Shown here: one piece after another, positions 27,056-37,035 of the stretch
Numbering within the stretch: position 1 is the stretch's first letter
How the letters are laid out: every line of letters begins with the position of its first letter
From: Limnobacter sp. 130
Lineage (GTDB): Bacteria; Pseudomonadota; Gammaproteobacteria; Burkholderiales; Burkholderiaceae_B
Length of the DNA: 64,000 nt
Direction: 5' to 3'
NCBI RefSeq assembly: GCF_902506325.1
Contig: NZ_LR732328.1
Span: forward strand, 1,237,071 to 1,301,070
Notes under the pieces: generated by a model
What the model saw: the letters and a program-made list of their open reading frames with translations, nothing else
Told to the model about the DNA's origin: nothing
Databases searched by the model: none
Made by a program: the position numbers and the translations under genes

Positions 27056-27667
27056 TTACTCAGGCTTGGTGTCTTCAAAACTGGGGCGACAAGCCAGGCG
27101 CTCGGAATATTCATTCAGTTCCGGATACAGTTCACGCCACTTCAAATCGGGCATGCGGAAATCAAGATAAAACAAGGCACAACCTACAGTGATATCGGCC
27201 AGGCTGAATTGCTCAGTCAGGTAAAAACCTGGGGTGGTTTTAATGCGATGGGAAACCCAGGCCAGGCCATTGTGAATTTTCTGGGTTTGACGGTCAATCC
27301 AGGGTTGGCTGACCTTGTCGCCCTCGTGGAATTTCTTTTCCAGAATGATATCCACGGCCGCCTGACTCAAACCCTGCCCCAACGATTCCATCGTGCGAAC
27401 CAAGGCACGGTTATTGGGGTTGGTTGGCAACAGGGGCACCGTTGGCATCATGTATTCCAGCATGCCTGAGATAACCAGTGAATCAAATACGGTTTGACCA
27501 CCATCCAAAATCAGGCAAGGCACCTTGCCCAGAGGATTGTGATCGCTGATGCGGGTGTTTTCGTCCCACACATTTTCAAGTACAAACTCGTACGGAATTT
27601 CTTTTTCTTGAAGCTGAACGCGAATTTTGCGCACGAAGGGGCTAGTCAGGGATCCCACTAGTTTCAT
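27056..27667 (-). CDS. glutathione S-transferase
   Basis: 203-residue two-domain protein. The thioredoxin-like N-terminal half begins MKLVGSLTSPFVRKIRVQLQ, where Ser in TSPFVRK is the likely glutathione-activating residue; NPLGKVPCLILDGG carries the conserved cis-proline and TVFDSLVISGML the glutathione-binding acidic/serine pair. The helical C-terminal half holds the second substrate. ATG at 27667 is preferred over GTG one codon earlier because AGGAG then has a spacing of seven. Function: conjugation or reduction of electrophiles; target unknown. Confidence 0.92.
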   Translation of the reverse strand: MKLVGSLTSPFVRKIRVQLQEKEIPYEFVLENVWDENTRISDHNPLGKVPCLILDGGQTVFDSLVISGMLEYMMPTVPLLPTNPNNRALVRTMESLGQGLSQAAVDIILEKKFHEGDKVSQPWIDRQTQKIHNGLAWVSHRIKTTPGFYLTEQFSLADITVGCALFYLDFRMPDLKWRELYPELNEYSERLACRPSFEDTKPE

Positions 27668-27834
27668 CACAGTTCTCCTAAATACAATCCTGGATGAGAT
27701 TGCGTCTTGTTTTTTACGACCTGAAAGTGTCTAACAGTTTTACAAATTGAACAAGCAGAATTCCAAAATACCGCCGAGGACACCACTCCTCTCGAATAGT
27801 TTCCAGCGAGACAGGTTACAATACAAGGCCTTGA

Positions 27835-29235
<1,401 letters not shown>

Positions 29236-29241
29236 TAATCT

Positions 29242-29287
29242 TCCCCGAGGCAAACTGTCACCGTTTGTAAGTACCCTGCCTCGGGGA
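29242..29287 (+). terminator. large hairpin after purB
   Basis: A perfect 11-base stem (TCCCCGAGGCA with TGCCTCGGGGA) encloses a smaller stem CAAAC-TGTCACC-GTTTG. It begins seven bases after the purB stop. There is no T run after it, so it may protect the 3' end or act with Rho rather than be an intrinsic terminator. Confidence 0.55.
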
Positions 29288-29347
29288 TGATCAGCTCAAA
29301 ATACCCACGCATACTCAAGCACATAGAGTCATTTTTGGTGTTTGACC

Positions 29348-29794
29348 ATGCGTGCGGGCCTCGGATTTACCTTGATTGAACTGACATTTGCAATCGCAAT
29401 TGTTGGTGTGCTCGCCACCCTGAGCTACGCAGGCTATGAAGCATCGTGGGAAAAATCGAACTTCCGCTCCATGCGGGAATTCGGCGTGGAGCTGGCGCTA
29501 AGCCAGCAACTGCACAGGCAACGCTATGGCCGCTACGCACAAAATGTCTCAAGCAGTGGCACGCCAAATGCAAATCGCTTGGTTCTGCCCTCGTCGGGCA
29601 ACTACAACGTGGTTGTCTCAAATTCCGACTTCCGTGGTTACCGGGCTGAAGTCAAACCGAGCGTCAACGCGCCGCTTAGGCTACCCGAATCCTGCAGAAC
29701 ACTGATTGTTGAAAGCGACATGGGCATTCAACGCTTTGGCGCCCGGTCTGCCGCCAATCAAAACACCTCTGACAGGTGCGTTCCTCATGGCTAA
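29348..29794 (+). CDS. type IV prepilin (PilE/GspG-like minor pilin)
   Basis: 148 residues. MRAGLG/FTLIELTFAIAIVGVLA is a typical type IV prepilin leader: short basic leader, cleavage after Gly, Phe at +1 and Glu at +5, then the hydrophobic assembly helix. The C-terminal part has two cysteines (ESCRTL and SDRCVPHG) that could form the pilin disulfide loop. The ATG at 29348 is used; a TTG two codons upstream is less likely. First gene of a five-gene run whose reading frames overlap one another. It is more likely a minor pilin of the pilus tip than the major pilin. Confidence 0.88.
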   Translation: MRAGLGFTLIELTFAIAIVGVLATLSYAGYEASWEKSNFRSMREFGVELALSQQLHRQRYGRYAQNVSSSGTPNANRLVLPSSGNYNVVVSNSDFRGYRAEVKPSVNAPLRLPESCRTLIVESDMGIQRFGARSAANQNTSDRCVPHG

Positions 29795-30275
29795 GCGCAT
29801 TGCAGGTTTCACCTTAATCGAGATATTGATTGGCATGGCAGTGGTCGGTGTACTGGCCATTGCAGTCATTCCCAGCATGAACTCGGTGCTGAACAAACAG
29901 ACCTTGAAGGTCAAAGTTTCGCGCCTGGACACCTATGTCGATCAAGCGCGCAACCTGGCAGCGATTACAGAATGCCCTGTCGAGATGAACCTGCAGCCCG
30001 GCAACAGTGCAGTGAACGTGAATGTGGCCGTTCAACATGACCGTTTCATGAAAGGCTGTAGCGCCTGGTACTCCCAAACCAACAATCAGAATAGTCGGGG
30101 TTTCTCCGCAACGCTTCGGGATGTCACGCTGACCAACGCCACCAACCTTCATTTCAAGGCAGTGTCGGGCCTGCTGGATACACAAAACCAAACACAACTA
30201 ACCCTCAATTACAGAGACAAGCGCGCAGAAATCACTTACCTGGGTATTGGCAACGGGGTGGTGAGCTATGAATAA
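29787..30275 (+). CDS. prepilin FimT/GspH-like
   Basis: 162 residues starting MAKRIAG/FTLIEILIGMAV, a canonical prepilin site with Glu at +5. The start overlaps the previous stop by eight bases. The length and the downstream beta-rich part with a Cys pair (ITECPVEM, MKGCSAW) match FimT/GspH pilins, which prime pilus assembly and in some bacteria bind DNA during natural transformation. The rest of the pilus machinery is not in the window. Confidence 0.86.
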   Translation: MAKRIAGFTLIEILIGMAVVGVLAIAVIPSMNSVLNKQTLKVKVSRLDTYVDQARNLAAITECPVEMNLQPGNSAVNVNVAVQHDRFMKGCSAWYSQTNNQNSRGFSATLRDVTLTNATNLHFKAVSGLLDTQNQTQLTLNYRDKRAEITYLGIGNGVVSYE

Positions 30276-30987
30276 CAAAACCAGGCCTTATTACGGCGCG
30301 TCCTCGGTCAGCCTGCTGATTGGCATGGCCTTGCTGACCATTAGCATTACCGGTGCACTCAAGTTGATGGGGGTCAGCATACGCGCACAAAATGACCTGA
30401 ATACCGAGAATCTGGTCGATCAGGTCAATCGAATTGGTGAAATTATTACAGTTCACCTGAACAGGGGCGGTAGCTACCAAAACCCCGATGTTGAAGCCAA
30501 GGGCATACAGTTGTGCAGCCTGCAAAACCAATCCATGCAATGCAATGGCTACCAGTCCACAAACCGAAACTTCTGCCTGAGCATTCCAACACGCGTTAGT
30601 CGCAGCGGCAATGATGTCATCAACCTGACTGGCTTTCGATTGTTCAATGGAGTACTCGCCCAACGCGAATTGGCAGGTGCAAACATGGCGCAATTTGACC
30701 ATGGGGCATTTTGCGGCAACAACCCAGCCTGGCTTGATTTGAACAATGTGCGTGACTTTGAGTTTACCAACATCCGGTTCTGCAGGTTTCAGGCCAACAC
30801 GCCCGGGCAGGTTACCCAGAATTATGAGCAGAATTGCAACTCGGTCATCGAGAACAATCCCGAATCCAATATGTTCTGGATCGCCATGTTCAAAGCACGG
30901 ATTGGCGATAACGTAACCGAGGGGCAGTACGAAGAAGCCAGGATTATCCACCTTCTCAACACCACACGGGTAAGGATGGGATCATGA
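30268..30987 (+). CDS. PilW-like pilus assembly protein with atypical leader
   Basis: 239 residues in the usual PilW position. The hydrophobic helix is there (SVSLLIGMALLTISITGALK), but the site reads YYG/ASSVSLL, with Ala at +1 and Ser where Glu is normally found at +5. The mature part contains several cysteines (IQLCSLQ, MQCNGY, FCLSIP, FCGNNP, RFCRFQ, NCNSVI). It overlaps the previous gene by eight bases and the next by four. Recognition is from position and architecture rather than strong sequence identity. Confidence 0.72.
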   Translation: MNNKTRPYYGASSVSLLIGMALLTISITGALKLMGVSIRAQNDLNTENLVDQVNRIGEIITVHLNRGGSYQNPDVEAKGIQLCSLQNQSMQCNGYQSTNRNFCLSIPTRVSRSGNDVINLTGFRLFNGVLAQRELAGANMAQFDHGAFCGNNPAWLDLNNVRDFEFTNIRFCRFQANTPGQVTQNYEQNCNSVIENNPESNMFWIAMFKARIGDNVTEGQYEEARIIHLLNTTRVRMGS

Positions 30988-31646
30988 ACAAGTGGCTGCG
31001 CATGCGAAAAAAATTCCAGTCGGGTGCCCTTGGTGTATTTGTATGTGTGGTGCTGGTGATTGTGTTTGGGTTGATCAGCGTGCAAAACGTAACAACCACC
31101 AGCCTGGATCTGTATTTGTCAAATTCCAAGCAACACATTGAGGAAGCACGCCAACTGGCCTACGCGGGTCTGCGCCATTACACCCACAATTTTGGAAATG
31201 ATGCTGCCATTCAGAAACTAATCGATGATTACAAAGGCAACACCGCCATTATCGGGGAGTGCTCTTTGACTGTTGCGCTGCCAGAAACACTGGACCCACA
31301 AATACAAGTGGCCAGTCCGAACACGCCAGACAACAACCGACAAGACATTGTAATTCGCGGCATGATCGTGCCCTATAACTGCGACCATGCCATTTCAGAT
31401 GAAAACTACCGAGCCACTTTTGAAATAGTGGCCAGTGTGAACTGCGTGGGCAGCCAGGGCGTGCAATCGGGCTGTGTGAAACGGTCATTTGTATTCAATC
31501 GCGAAGACAGCAATGGGCGTCCGTACAATCCCATTCAAACACCGCCGCCACCCGTTCAATCCCCGCGTCCGTCAGAGCCGCCGCCCAGGGAAGAACCCAG
31601 GCCACCACCACCGAGATCACAGGGTAAACATGAAGTGGGATTCTAG
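30984..31646 (+). CDS. PilX-like pilus assembly protein with proline-rich tail
   Basis: 220 residues. A basic leader is followed by QSG/ALGVFVCVVLVIVFGLIS, resembling the PilX N-terminus (G/A, no Glu at +5). The central region has cysteines in GECSL, PYNCDH, VNCVG and SGCVKR. The last 40 residues are an unusual tail of proline and arginine (PPPPVQSPRPSEPPPREEP). Overlaps with the neighbours by 4 and 17 bases suggest coupled translation. Assignment is from operon order fimT-pilW-pilX-pilV and helix type. Confidence 0.68.
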   Translation: MNKWLRMRKKFQSGALGVFVCVVLVIVFGLISVQNVTTTSLDLYLSNSKQHIEEARQLAYAGLRHYTHNFGNDAAIQKLIDDYKGNTAIIGECSLTVALPETLDPQIQVASPNTPDNNRQDIVIRGMIVPYNCDHAISDENYRATFEIVASVNCVGSQGVQSGCVKRSFVFNREDSNGRPYNPIQTPPPPVQSPRPSEPPPREEPRPPPPRSQGKHEVGF

Positions 31647-32175
31647 AAAAAACGGATTTTCAATGGTCGATGCATTGATCGCCATCCTGGTGCTGTCCGT
31701 TGGATTGGTGCTGTATGCCAAGAACTGGACAGCCAACTTCGGTGCCAAAAACTCGACCCATGTGCGATCGATCGCGGCAACACAGGTCGCCGAGATCGGC
31801 AATGTGTTGCTGGCCAATATTTCGGACCTGGATCGGGACACGCCACGTGGGCAAATTATTTCTCGTATGCAACAGTTCTCGGGGCAGCTTGAGAACCACT
31901 TGAACGGCTACGCCGGCGCAAGAGGCTACGAATGCACGAGCAATGGCCCCCGGGCCTTGGGATCAACCAACAATTCAATTAATTTGAACGACGCCACACT
32001 GCCCCGGGCATGGGCGCAAGGTGCGGCTTCATGTGTCAGCATTCAACCATTGCCCAACCTGAACACTCAAACAAACGGAGTGTGGGTGCACATTGAGGCC
32101 AGCTGGATTGACGCACACACGCGAGACAACCAGAGGGAAAACGTGAGTGTTTATACTTTGGTCAGCCCGCTTTGA
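31630..32175 (+). CDS. PilV-like prepilin
   Basis: 181 residues. MKWDSRKNG/FSMVDALIAILVLSVGL has a normal cleavage site with Phe at +1, but Asp instead of Glu at +5, conserving the acidic charge. The start overlaps the end of the PilX-like gene by 17 bases. PilV is a minor pilin that joins PilW, PilX and FimU/FimT in the tip complex. It is the last gene of the operon, two bases from the convergent PilZ gene; no PilY1 gene follows, although it usually does. Confidence 0.8.
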   Translation: MKWDSRKNGFSMVDALIAILVLSVGLVLYAKNWTANFGAKNSTHVRSIAATQVAEIGNVLLANISDLDRDTPRGQIISRMQQFSGQLENHLNGYAGARGYECTSNGPRALGSTNNSINLNDATLPRAWAQGAASCVSIQPLPNLNTQTNGVWVHIEASWIDAHTRDNQRENVSVYTLVSPL

Positions 32176-32177
32176 TA

Positions 32178-33110
32178 TTACTTTGAATACAACTGGGGAC
32201 CCAGGCGATGAATTAACCGATCACTCACAAACGCGTGAATGACCGCAAATTGTTCGTCACTCAATGACCTCAATGCAAAACCGTAGCTTGAGGAAGCGGG
32301 GCCGGAGTCGCGCGGCTTGGAAACCACGTCTGCATCACATTCAATCACATACTTTCTGTCATCGAGAATGATTTGAAAAGCAATTGAAATCGTTTGCCCA
32401 ATTTTCAGTGAAACAGCCTTGGCAAACAACAGTTCAACGCCGCCCGTGGAGATGTTGTCGATCACGGCCGCGGTGGGCTCGGCATCACCACTTTTAGGTC
32501 CCGCCAAACGTATGCTTGCCGGAAGATCACAATTGACACGTCGTGCCCGACGAATGGCCTGTGACTCCAAGTGAGTTTCGTGCGGCCACGACATCACGAT
32601 CAGTGGGTGCGGTGACAGCAACACCTTCTCGATCATTGAGCTAAAACGGTAAATCGACAAACCATAAGTGGCTTGAAACTCCCAGACCTGCCCTTCTTTG
32701 GTGAACACACACTTGCCGTCTCGCATGGGGTGCGTAATCAAAATGGCGGCCTGCGGAATACTGCCAATCAAACGCACATGAAACGGATCTTTCGCCTGAG
32801 CGGGCGCAAACATTTTCAGCTGACTACCGGTTTCAAAGGGGTCTTCGAAGGCCTGCTTTGCAGGAAGCATTCTAGGCAAAGTGCTGGAGTCGATTTGTTG
32901 CTTGCCGGGTTGAATGACAAACTTGGTCGCCCACCTGGGGTTGTGGTAAAGACCCTTGGCAGCCAGTTCATCCAGCTGTTTCTGGCTGGTCACCGCTTGC
33001 CCTTCTGCGAGCAGCAACACCCCGCCTCGATCAAAAATGGCGAATGGCAGCGCCTTGCCTATTTCAACGTCGCCCTTGGCCAATGGCGACAGGTCTTTGG
33101 GATTGTCCAC
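32178..33110 (-). CDS. PilZ-domain c-di-GMP receptor (YcgR-like)
   Basis: 310 residues. The C-terminal PilZ domain has the c-di-GMP-binding RxxxR in RRARR (about 187-191) and D/NxSxxG as DNISTGG (about 218-224), so ligand binding should be intact. The upstream region (about 100-185) resembles the YcgR N-terminal domain that interacts with the flagellar motor. The first 90 residues are not assigned. It lies 24 bases downstream of secF on the same strand and converges on the pilin operon, so it could regulate pili or flagella; that link is inference. Confidence 0.85.
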   Translation of the reverse strand: MDNPKDLSPLAKGDVEIGKALPFAIFDRGGVLLLAEGQAVTSQKQLDELAAKGLYHNPRWATKFVIQPGKQQIDSSTLPRMLPAKQAFEDPFETGSQLKMFAPAQAKDPFHVRLIGSIPQAAILITHPMRDGKCVFTKEGQVWEFQATYGLSIYRFSSMIEKVLLSPHPLIVMSWPHETHLESQAIRRARRVNCDLPASIRLAGPKSGDAEPTAAVIDNISTGGVELLFAKAVSLKIGQTISIAFQIILDDRKYVIECDADVVSKPRDSGPASSSYGFALRSLSDEQFAVIHAFVSDRLIHRLGPQLYSK

Positions 33111-33134
33111 GCTGCCTCGCTTGCTAACCCCGCT

Positions 33135-34088
33135 TTACGGAGTCTCAAATTCTTTGTCTTTCTTTACAGGCTTAACCAAATCTTCTCGAGTCAACCCCAT
33201 CCACATCAACATGGGACTTGCAACCAACACCGAGGAGTAAATACCGAACAGAATACCGATGGTCAGCGCCAAAGCAAAGCCGTGCAAGGTTGGGCCGCCA
33301 AAGAACAACATCGAACACACCATGATCTGGGTAGAGCCGTGGGTAATGATGGTGCGAGAAATTGTGCGGGTAATCGCACTGTCGATCGTCTCAGGCACTG
33401 ACATTTTGCGGACTTTCTTGAACGTCTCACGAATTCGATCGAACACCACCACCGATTCGTTCACGGAATAACCCAGCACCGCGAGCACGGCAGCCAATAC
33501 AGAAAGGGAAAACTCCCAACTGAAGAAGGCGAAGAAGCCGAGAATAATCACCACATCGTGCAGGTTGGCAACAATGGCAGACACCGCAAATTTCCATTCA
33601 AAACGCAGTGCCAGGTAAATCATGATGCCGATGATCACCACCATGAGCGCGATCACACCGTTTTCAGCCAGCTCACGACCCACCTGCGGCCCCACGAACT
33701 CAACCCGCATCAACTGAACGTCGGGGCCTCCCAGATTCAGCACCTGCTCCGTCATGGCCTGTTGGTTCAACTTGCCATCTACGCCCAAAACTCCGGACTG
33801 CAGGTCTTTCACAGCCAACCGCACCAACACATCTCGGGCCGTACCAAAGTTTTGTACCTGCGGTTCGCCAATGCCGGTGGCACGTAGCCCTTCCCGAATT
33901 TTCTCAAGTTCCGCAGGTTGAGAATAACGGGCCTCAACCAACACACCGCCGGTAAATTCCACACTCAGATTCAAGCCTTTGGTGGACAGGAAGAAAACCG
34001 CTGCCGCAAAAGTCAGGAACGAGATGATGTTGAAAATCTTGGCATGCCGCATGAACGGGATGTCGTTTTTAATTCTGAATAATTCCAT
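33135..34088 (-). CDS. secF: protein translocase subunit SecF
   Basis: 317-residue inner membrane protein with six membrane helices of the RND type. The first periplasmic loop begins LSVEFTGGVLVEARY, and the conserved region GYSVNESVVVFDRIRET (about 208-224) marks SecF. It works with SecD to use the proton gradient for late steps of Sec export. It is 25 bases after secD. Confidence 0.97.
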   Translation of the reverse strand: MELFRIKNDIPFMRHAKIFNIISFLTFAAAVFFLSTKGLNLSVEFTGGVLVEARYSQPAELEKIREGLRATGIGEPQVQNFGTARDVLVRLAVKDLQSGVLGVDGKLNQQAMTEQVLNLGGPDVQLMRVEFVGPQVGRELAENGVIALMVVIIGIMIYLALRFEWKFAVSAIVANLHDVVIILGFFAFFSWEFSLSVLAAVLAVLGYSVNESVVVFDRIRETFKKVRKMSVPETIDSAITRTISRTIITHGSTQIMVCSMLFFGGPTLHGFALALTIGILFGIYSSVLVASPMLMWMGLTREDLVKPVKKDKEFETP

Positions 34089-34113
34089 TTCTTCTTACTC
34101 TGTTCGTTGGTGG

Positions 34114-36006
34114 TCAGGCTTTTTTGGCCACGGCTGTGTTGCTATCAGGGCGCCAAATTTGCCCAATGCTCACAGAGTCCAGTTTTTTCTTTCGGCCATA
34201 CCACAGGTTAACCACGCCACGCGATACCACGACCGCGCTGAATATTGAAGTCAGGATACCCAGGCAGTGCACCACGGCAAAACCACGCACAGGGCCCGAG
34301 CCAAAAATCAACAAAGCCAAACCAGCAATCAGGGTGGTAATGTTCGAATCCAGAATGGTGGCCCATGCGCGCTCGTAACCCGCTGCAATGGCCTGCTGGG
34401 GCGCAGCGCCCTCGCGGAGTTCTTCGCGGATACGCTCGTTAATCAACACGTTGGCATCAATCGCCATACCCAAAGTCAGTGCGACAGCGGCCAAACCGGG
34501 CAGGGTCAAGGTGGCCTGCAGCACCGACAACAGCGCAAACAGCAGCAACACGTTCACCGCCAGGGCAAAGACCGAGAAGACACCAAACAACAGGTAGTAG
34601 GCCATCATGAAGATGCCCAAGACAACGAACCCGTACAAGGTGGAATTGATACCCTTGTCAATGTTGTCAGCACCCAGGCTTGGGCCAATGGTGCGCTCTT
34701 CGATAATATCCATGGGCGCAGCAAGTGAACCGGCACGCAGCAGCAAAGCCAGGTCAGCCGACTCCACAGTATTCATGCTGCCGGAAATTTGAACGCGACC
34801 GCCGCCAATTTCCCCGCGAATGACAGGCGCAGTCACGACCTCGCCCTTGCCTTTCTCGATCAACACGATCGCCATGCGCTTGCCAATGCTTTCAGCGGTT
34901 ACCGTCCTGAAAATACGGGAACCCTGGCTGTCCAAAGTCAGGTGCACCGCGGGTTCCTGGGTTTGATTGTCAAAGCCAGCTTGCGCATCGGTCAGGTTGT
35001 CCCCGGTCAAAATCACTTCTGATTTCAACAACAGTTCGCGCCCACCACGCTCGGTGTAGCGCTCCAGCCCAAAGGGCACGATACCGCTGGCCAAAGCGGA
35101 TTGGGCCTCGGGGCTGTCATCCACCATTCGCACTTGCAGCGTGGCTGTACGACCCAGAATGTCTTTGGCCTTGGCAGTATCCTGAACACCCGGCAATTGG
35201 ACCACAATGCGATCCGCACCCTGGCGTTGAATGACGGGCTCGGCCACGCCCAATTCGTTGATTCGATTGTGCAGCGTTGTCATGTTCTGGCGCAACGCAT
35301 ATTCGCGAGCCTGCTGCTCCACCTGCGGTGCCAAGCTTACGTTCAAGGTGAATTCAGTACTGTTCTCAGGTGCAAGCAATTGCAGATCGGGCGAGTCTTT
35401 CGCCAAAGCCGCCTGGGCCTTGCTGCGGGTCTCGGCGTCGCGGAAGGTCAGACTAAAGCCGGCAGGGGTGCGCGTGGCACTGGCGTAGCGCAGGTCTTCT
35501 TCGCGCAGGGTTTGCTTGGCACTGCCCAGCAAGGCGTCTTTGCGCTTCTCAAGCGCCGCATCCATGTCCACCTGCAACAAGAAGTGCACGCCACCGCGCA
35601 AATCCAGACCCAAATACATGGGTAGCGCATTGATGTTGGTCAGCCAGTCAGGTGAGCGGGACAACAAATTAAGGGCAACAATATACCCCGGGTCGTTCGG
35701 GTCAGGATTAAGCTGGTTTTGAAGAAAATCACGCGCCTTCAATTGCGCTTCAGACGATTTGAACCTGAATTTCAGTGTTCCACCACCCAGCGTTTCTTCG
35801 AAAAACACCCCGTCGGGCTTGATACCTTGCGCCTCAAGCTGACTGGACAATCGTTCAGCCAGATCGGGTGACACTTTCAAAGTGGATTTTCCACTTGAAA
35901 CCTGCACGGCAGGCGCTTCGCCATAAAAATTGGGCAGGGTGTATAACACACCCAACACCAACACAATGGCGATCATCAGGTACTTCCAGACAGGGTATCG
36001 ATTCAT
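34114..36006 (-). CDS. secD: protein translocase subunit SecD
   Basis: 630 residues, the normal length. An N-terminal helix precedes a large periplasmic P1 domain; the motif LGLDLRGGVHFLLQVDMDAA and the later periplasmic VVQLPGVQDTAKAKDILGRTA are typical. Six membrane helices form the C-terminal third, with ALTLGMAIDANVLINERIRE as the conserved segment. Second gene of yajC-secD-secF, nine bases after yajC. Confidence 0.97.
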   Translation of the reverse strand: MNRYPVWKYLMIAIVLVLGVLYTLPNFYGEAPAVQVSSGKSTLKVSPDLAERLSSQLEAQGIKPDGVFFEETLGGGTLKFRFKSSEAQLKARDFLQNQLNPDPNDPGYIVALNLLSRSPDWLTNINALPMYLGLDLRGGVHFLLQVDMDAALEKRKDALLGSAKQTLREEDLRYASATRTPAGFSLTFRDAETRSKAQAALAKDSPDLQLLAPENSTEFTLNVSLAPQVEQQAREYALRQNMTTLHNRINELGVAEPVIQRQGADRIVVQLPGVQDTAKAKDILGRTATLQVRMVDDSPEAQSALASGIVPFGLERYTERGGRELLLKSEVILTGDNLTDAQAGFDNQTQEPAVHLTLDSQGSRIFRTVTAESIGKRMAIVLIEKGKGEVVTAPVIRGEIGGGRVQISGSMNTVESADLALLLRAGSLAAPMDIIEERTIGPSLGADNIDKGINSTLYGFVVLGIFMMAYYLLFGVFSVFALAVNVLLLFALLSVLQATLTLPGLAAVALTLGMAIDANVLINERIREELREGAAPQQAIAAGYERAWATILDSNITTLIAGLALLIFGSGPVRGFAVVHCLGILTSIFSAVVVSRGVVNLWYGRKKKLDSVSIGQIWRPDSNTAVAKKA

Positions 36007-36015
36007 GACAGCAAA

Positions 36016-36351
36016 TTAACGAGTTTCTTTCAGGGTGCCGCGAGGCAGCAGGCTTTGTACAGCAGCGCGTTGCAGCACAACTTCAACAGGTTTGTCACCC
36101 ATTTCAGCCACTTCCAGCGTGATGTACGATTCGTTGATTTTGCTGATTTTTCCCAGCAAACCACCCGAGGCGATCACTTCATCGCCCTTCTGCAGGGTTT
36201 CAACCATGGCTTTGTGTTCTTTCTGACGCTTCATTTGGGGACGAATGGCCAAAAAATAAAGTACGCCAAACATCAAAATGAGGGGCAGGAAGCTTAAAAG
36301 GCCACTTTCCGGGCCAGCGGCTGCGGATTGCGCAAACGCGGATGAAATCAC
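36016..36351 (-). CDS. yajC: preprotein translocase accessory subunit YajC
   Basis: About 111 residues with one membrane helix (LLSFLPLILMFGVLYFLAI) and a cytoplasmic tail starting RPQMKRQKEHKAMVETLQKG, the YajC signature. The preferred start is GTG at 36351, six bases after AAGGAG; the ATG at 36357 directly abuts that sequence and is less likely to be used. TATACT on the minus strand (36387-36392) could be its -10 box. Head of the sec operon. Confidence 0.95.
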   Translation of the reverse strand: MISSAFAQSAAAGPESGLLSFLPLILMFGVLYFLAIRPQMKRQKEHKAMVETLQKGDEVIASGGLLGKISKINESYITLEVAEMGDKPVEVVLQRAAVQSLLPRGTLKETR

Positions 36352-36492
36352 AGTCATCTCCTTAAAGTTGTGATGGGTTCGCGCCGAGTATACAACGCTT
36401 GACACTTAAAATTCAGACCAAAAGGCTTGACTTGGGTTCCACTTAAAGATTCACTTGGTGATTGTGGGAACAATAAAAACAGGCTTTGATCT

Positions 36493-37035
36493 ATGTCGAG
36501 CAAGATAGAACAGGCAACCCTGGGCGGGGGTTGTTTCTGGTGTACGGAAGCTGTTTTCCGGCAACTCAAGGGAATTGAGCTTTGCGAATCGGGTTACAGC
36601 GGCGGTAGCGACCCCAACCCCAATTACGACAAGGTGTGCGGTGGACGTACCGGCCACGCCGAAGTTATTCGGCTGCACTTTGACCCGGAATTGATTTCAT
36701 TCCGTAAAATTCTGGCGGTATTTTTTGCCATTCACGACCCCACCACCTTGAACCGACAAGGCAACGACGTGGGCACACAGTACCGGTCTGTGATCTTTTT
36801 CCACAGCCCGGAGCAACATGACACTGCCGTGGCGTTTGTGGAAGACCTGGAGAAGCGAAAAATTTTTCGCGACAAGGTCGTCACCGAAATATCACCCTTG
36901 CTGAATTACTTCCCCGCGGAGAAGTACCACCAGGAATATTTCGAGAACAACCCCATGCAGCCTTATTGTGCTTATGTGGTGGCTCCCAAGGTTGAAAAGG
37001 CAGAAGACCTGTTCGGCGACATGTTCAAGCGTTAA
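36493..37035 (+). CDS. msrA: peptide methionine sulfoxide reductase A
   Basis: 180 residues. The catalytic GCFWC motif is at residues 13-17 (Cys14 nucleophile). SGYSGG and GRTGHAEVIRL are conserved binding segments. There are no obvious C-terminal resolving cysteines apart from YCAYVV, so the resolving residue is Cys17 or that one. It repairs S-methionine sulfoxide with thioredoxin. It is divergent from the sec operon and overlaps the end of the tcdA gene by four bases. Confidence 0.97.
   Translation: MSSKIEQATLGGGCFWCTEAVFRQLKGIELCESGYSGGSDPNPNYDKVCGGRTGHAEVIRLHFDPELISFRKILAVFFAIHDPTTLNRQGNDVGTQYRSVIFFHSPEQHDTAVAFVEDLEKRKIFRDKVVTEISPLLNYFPAEKYHQEYFENNPMQPYCAYVVAPKVEKAEDLFGDMFKR

Noticed and set aside
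27794-27822. TACAAT as a -10 box for purB
   Set aside because: The -10 is good, but no acceptable -35 is found at 16-18 bases.
31550-31615. Proline-codon run near the end of the PilX-like gene as a tandem DNA repeat
   Set aside because: The CC-rich units are irregular and explained by proline codons; no exact repeat unit.
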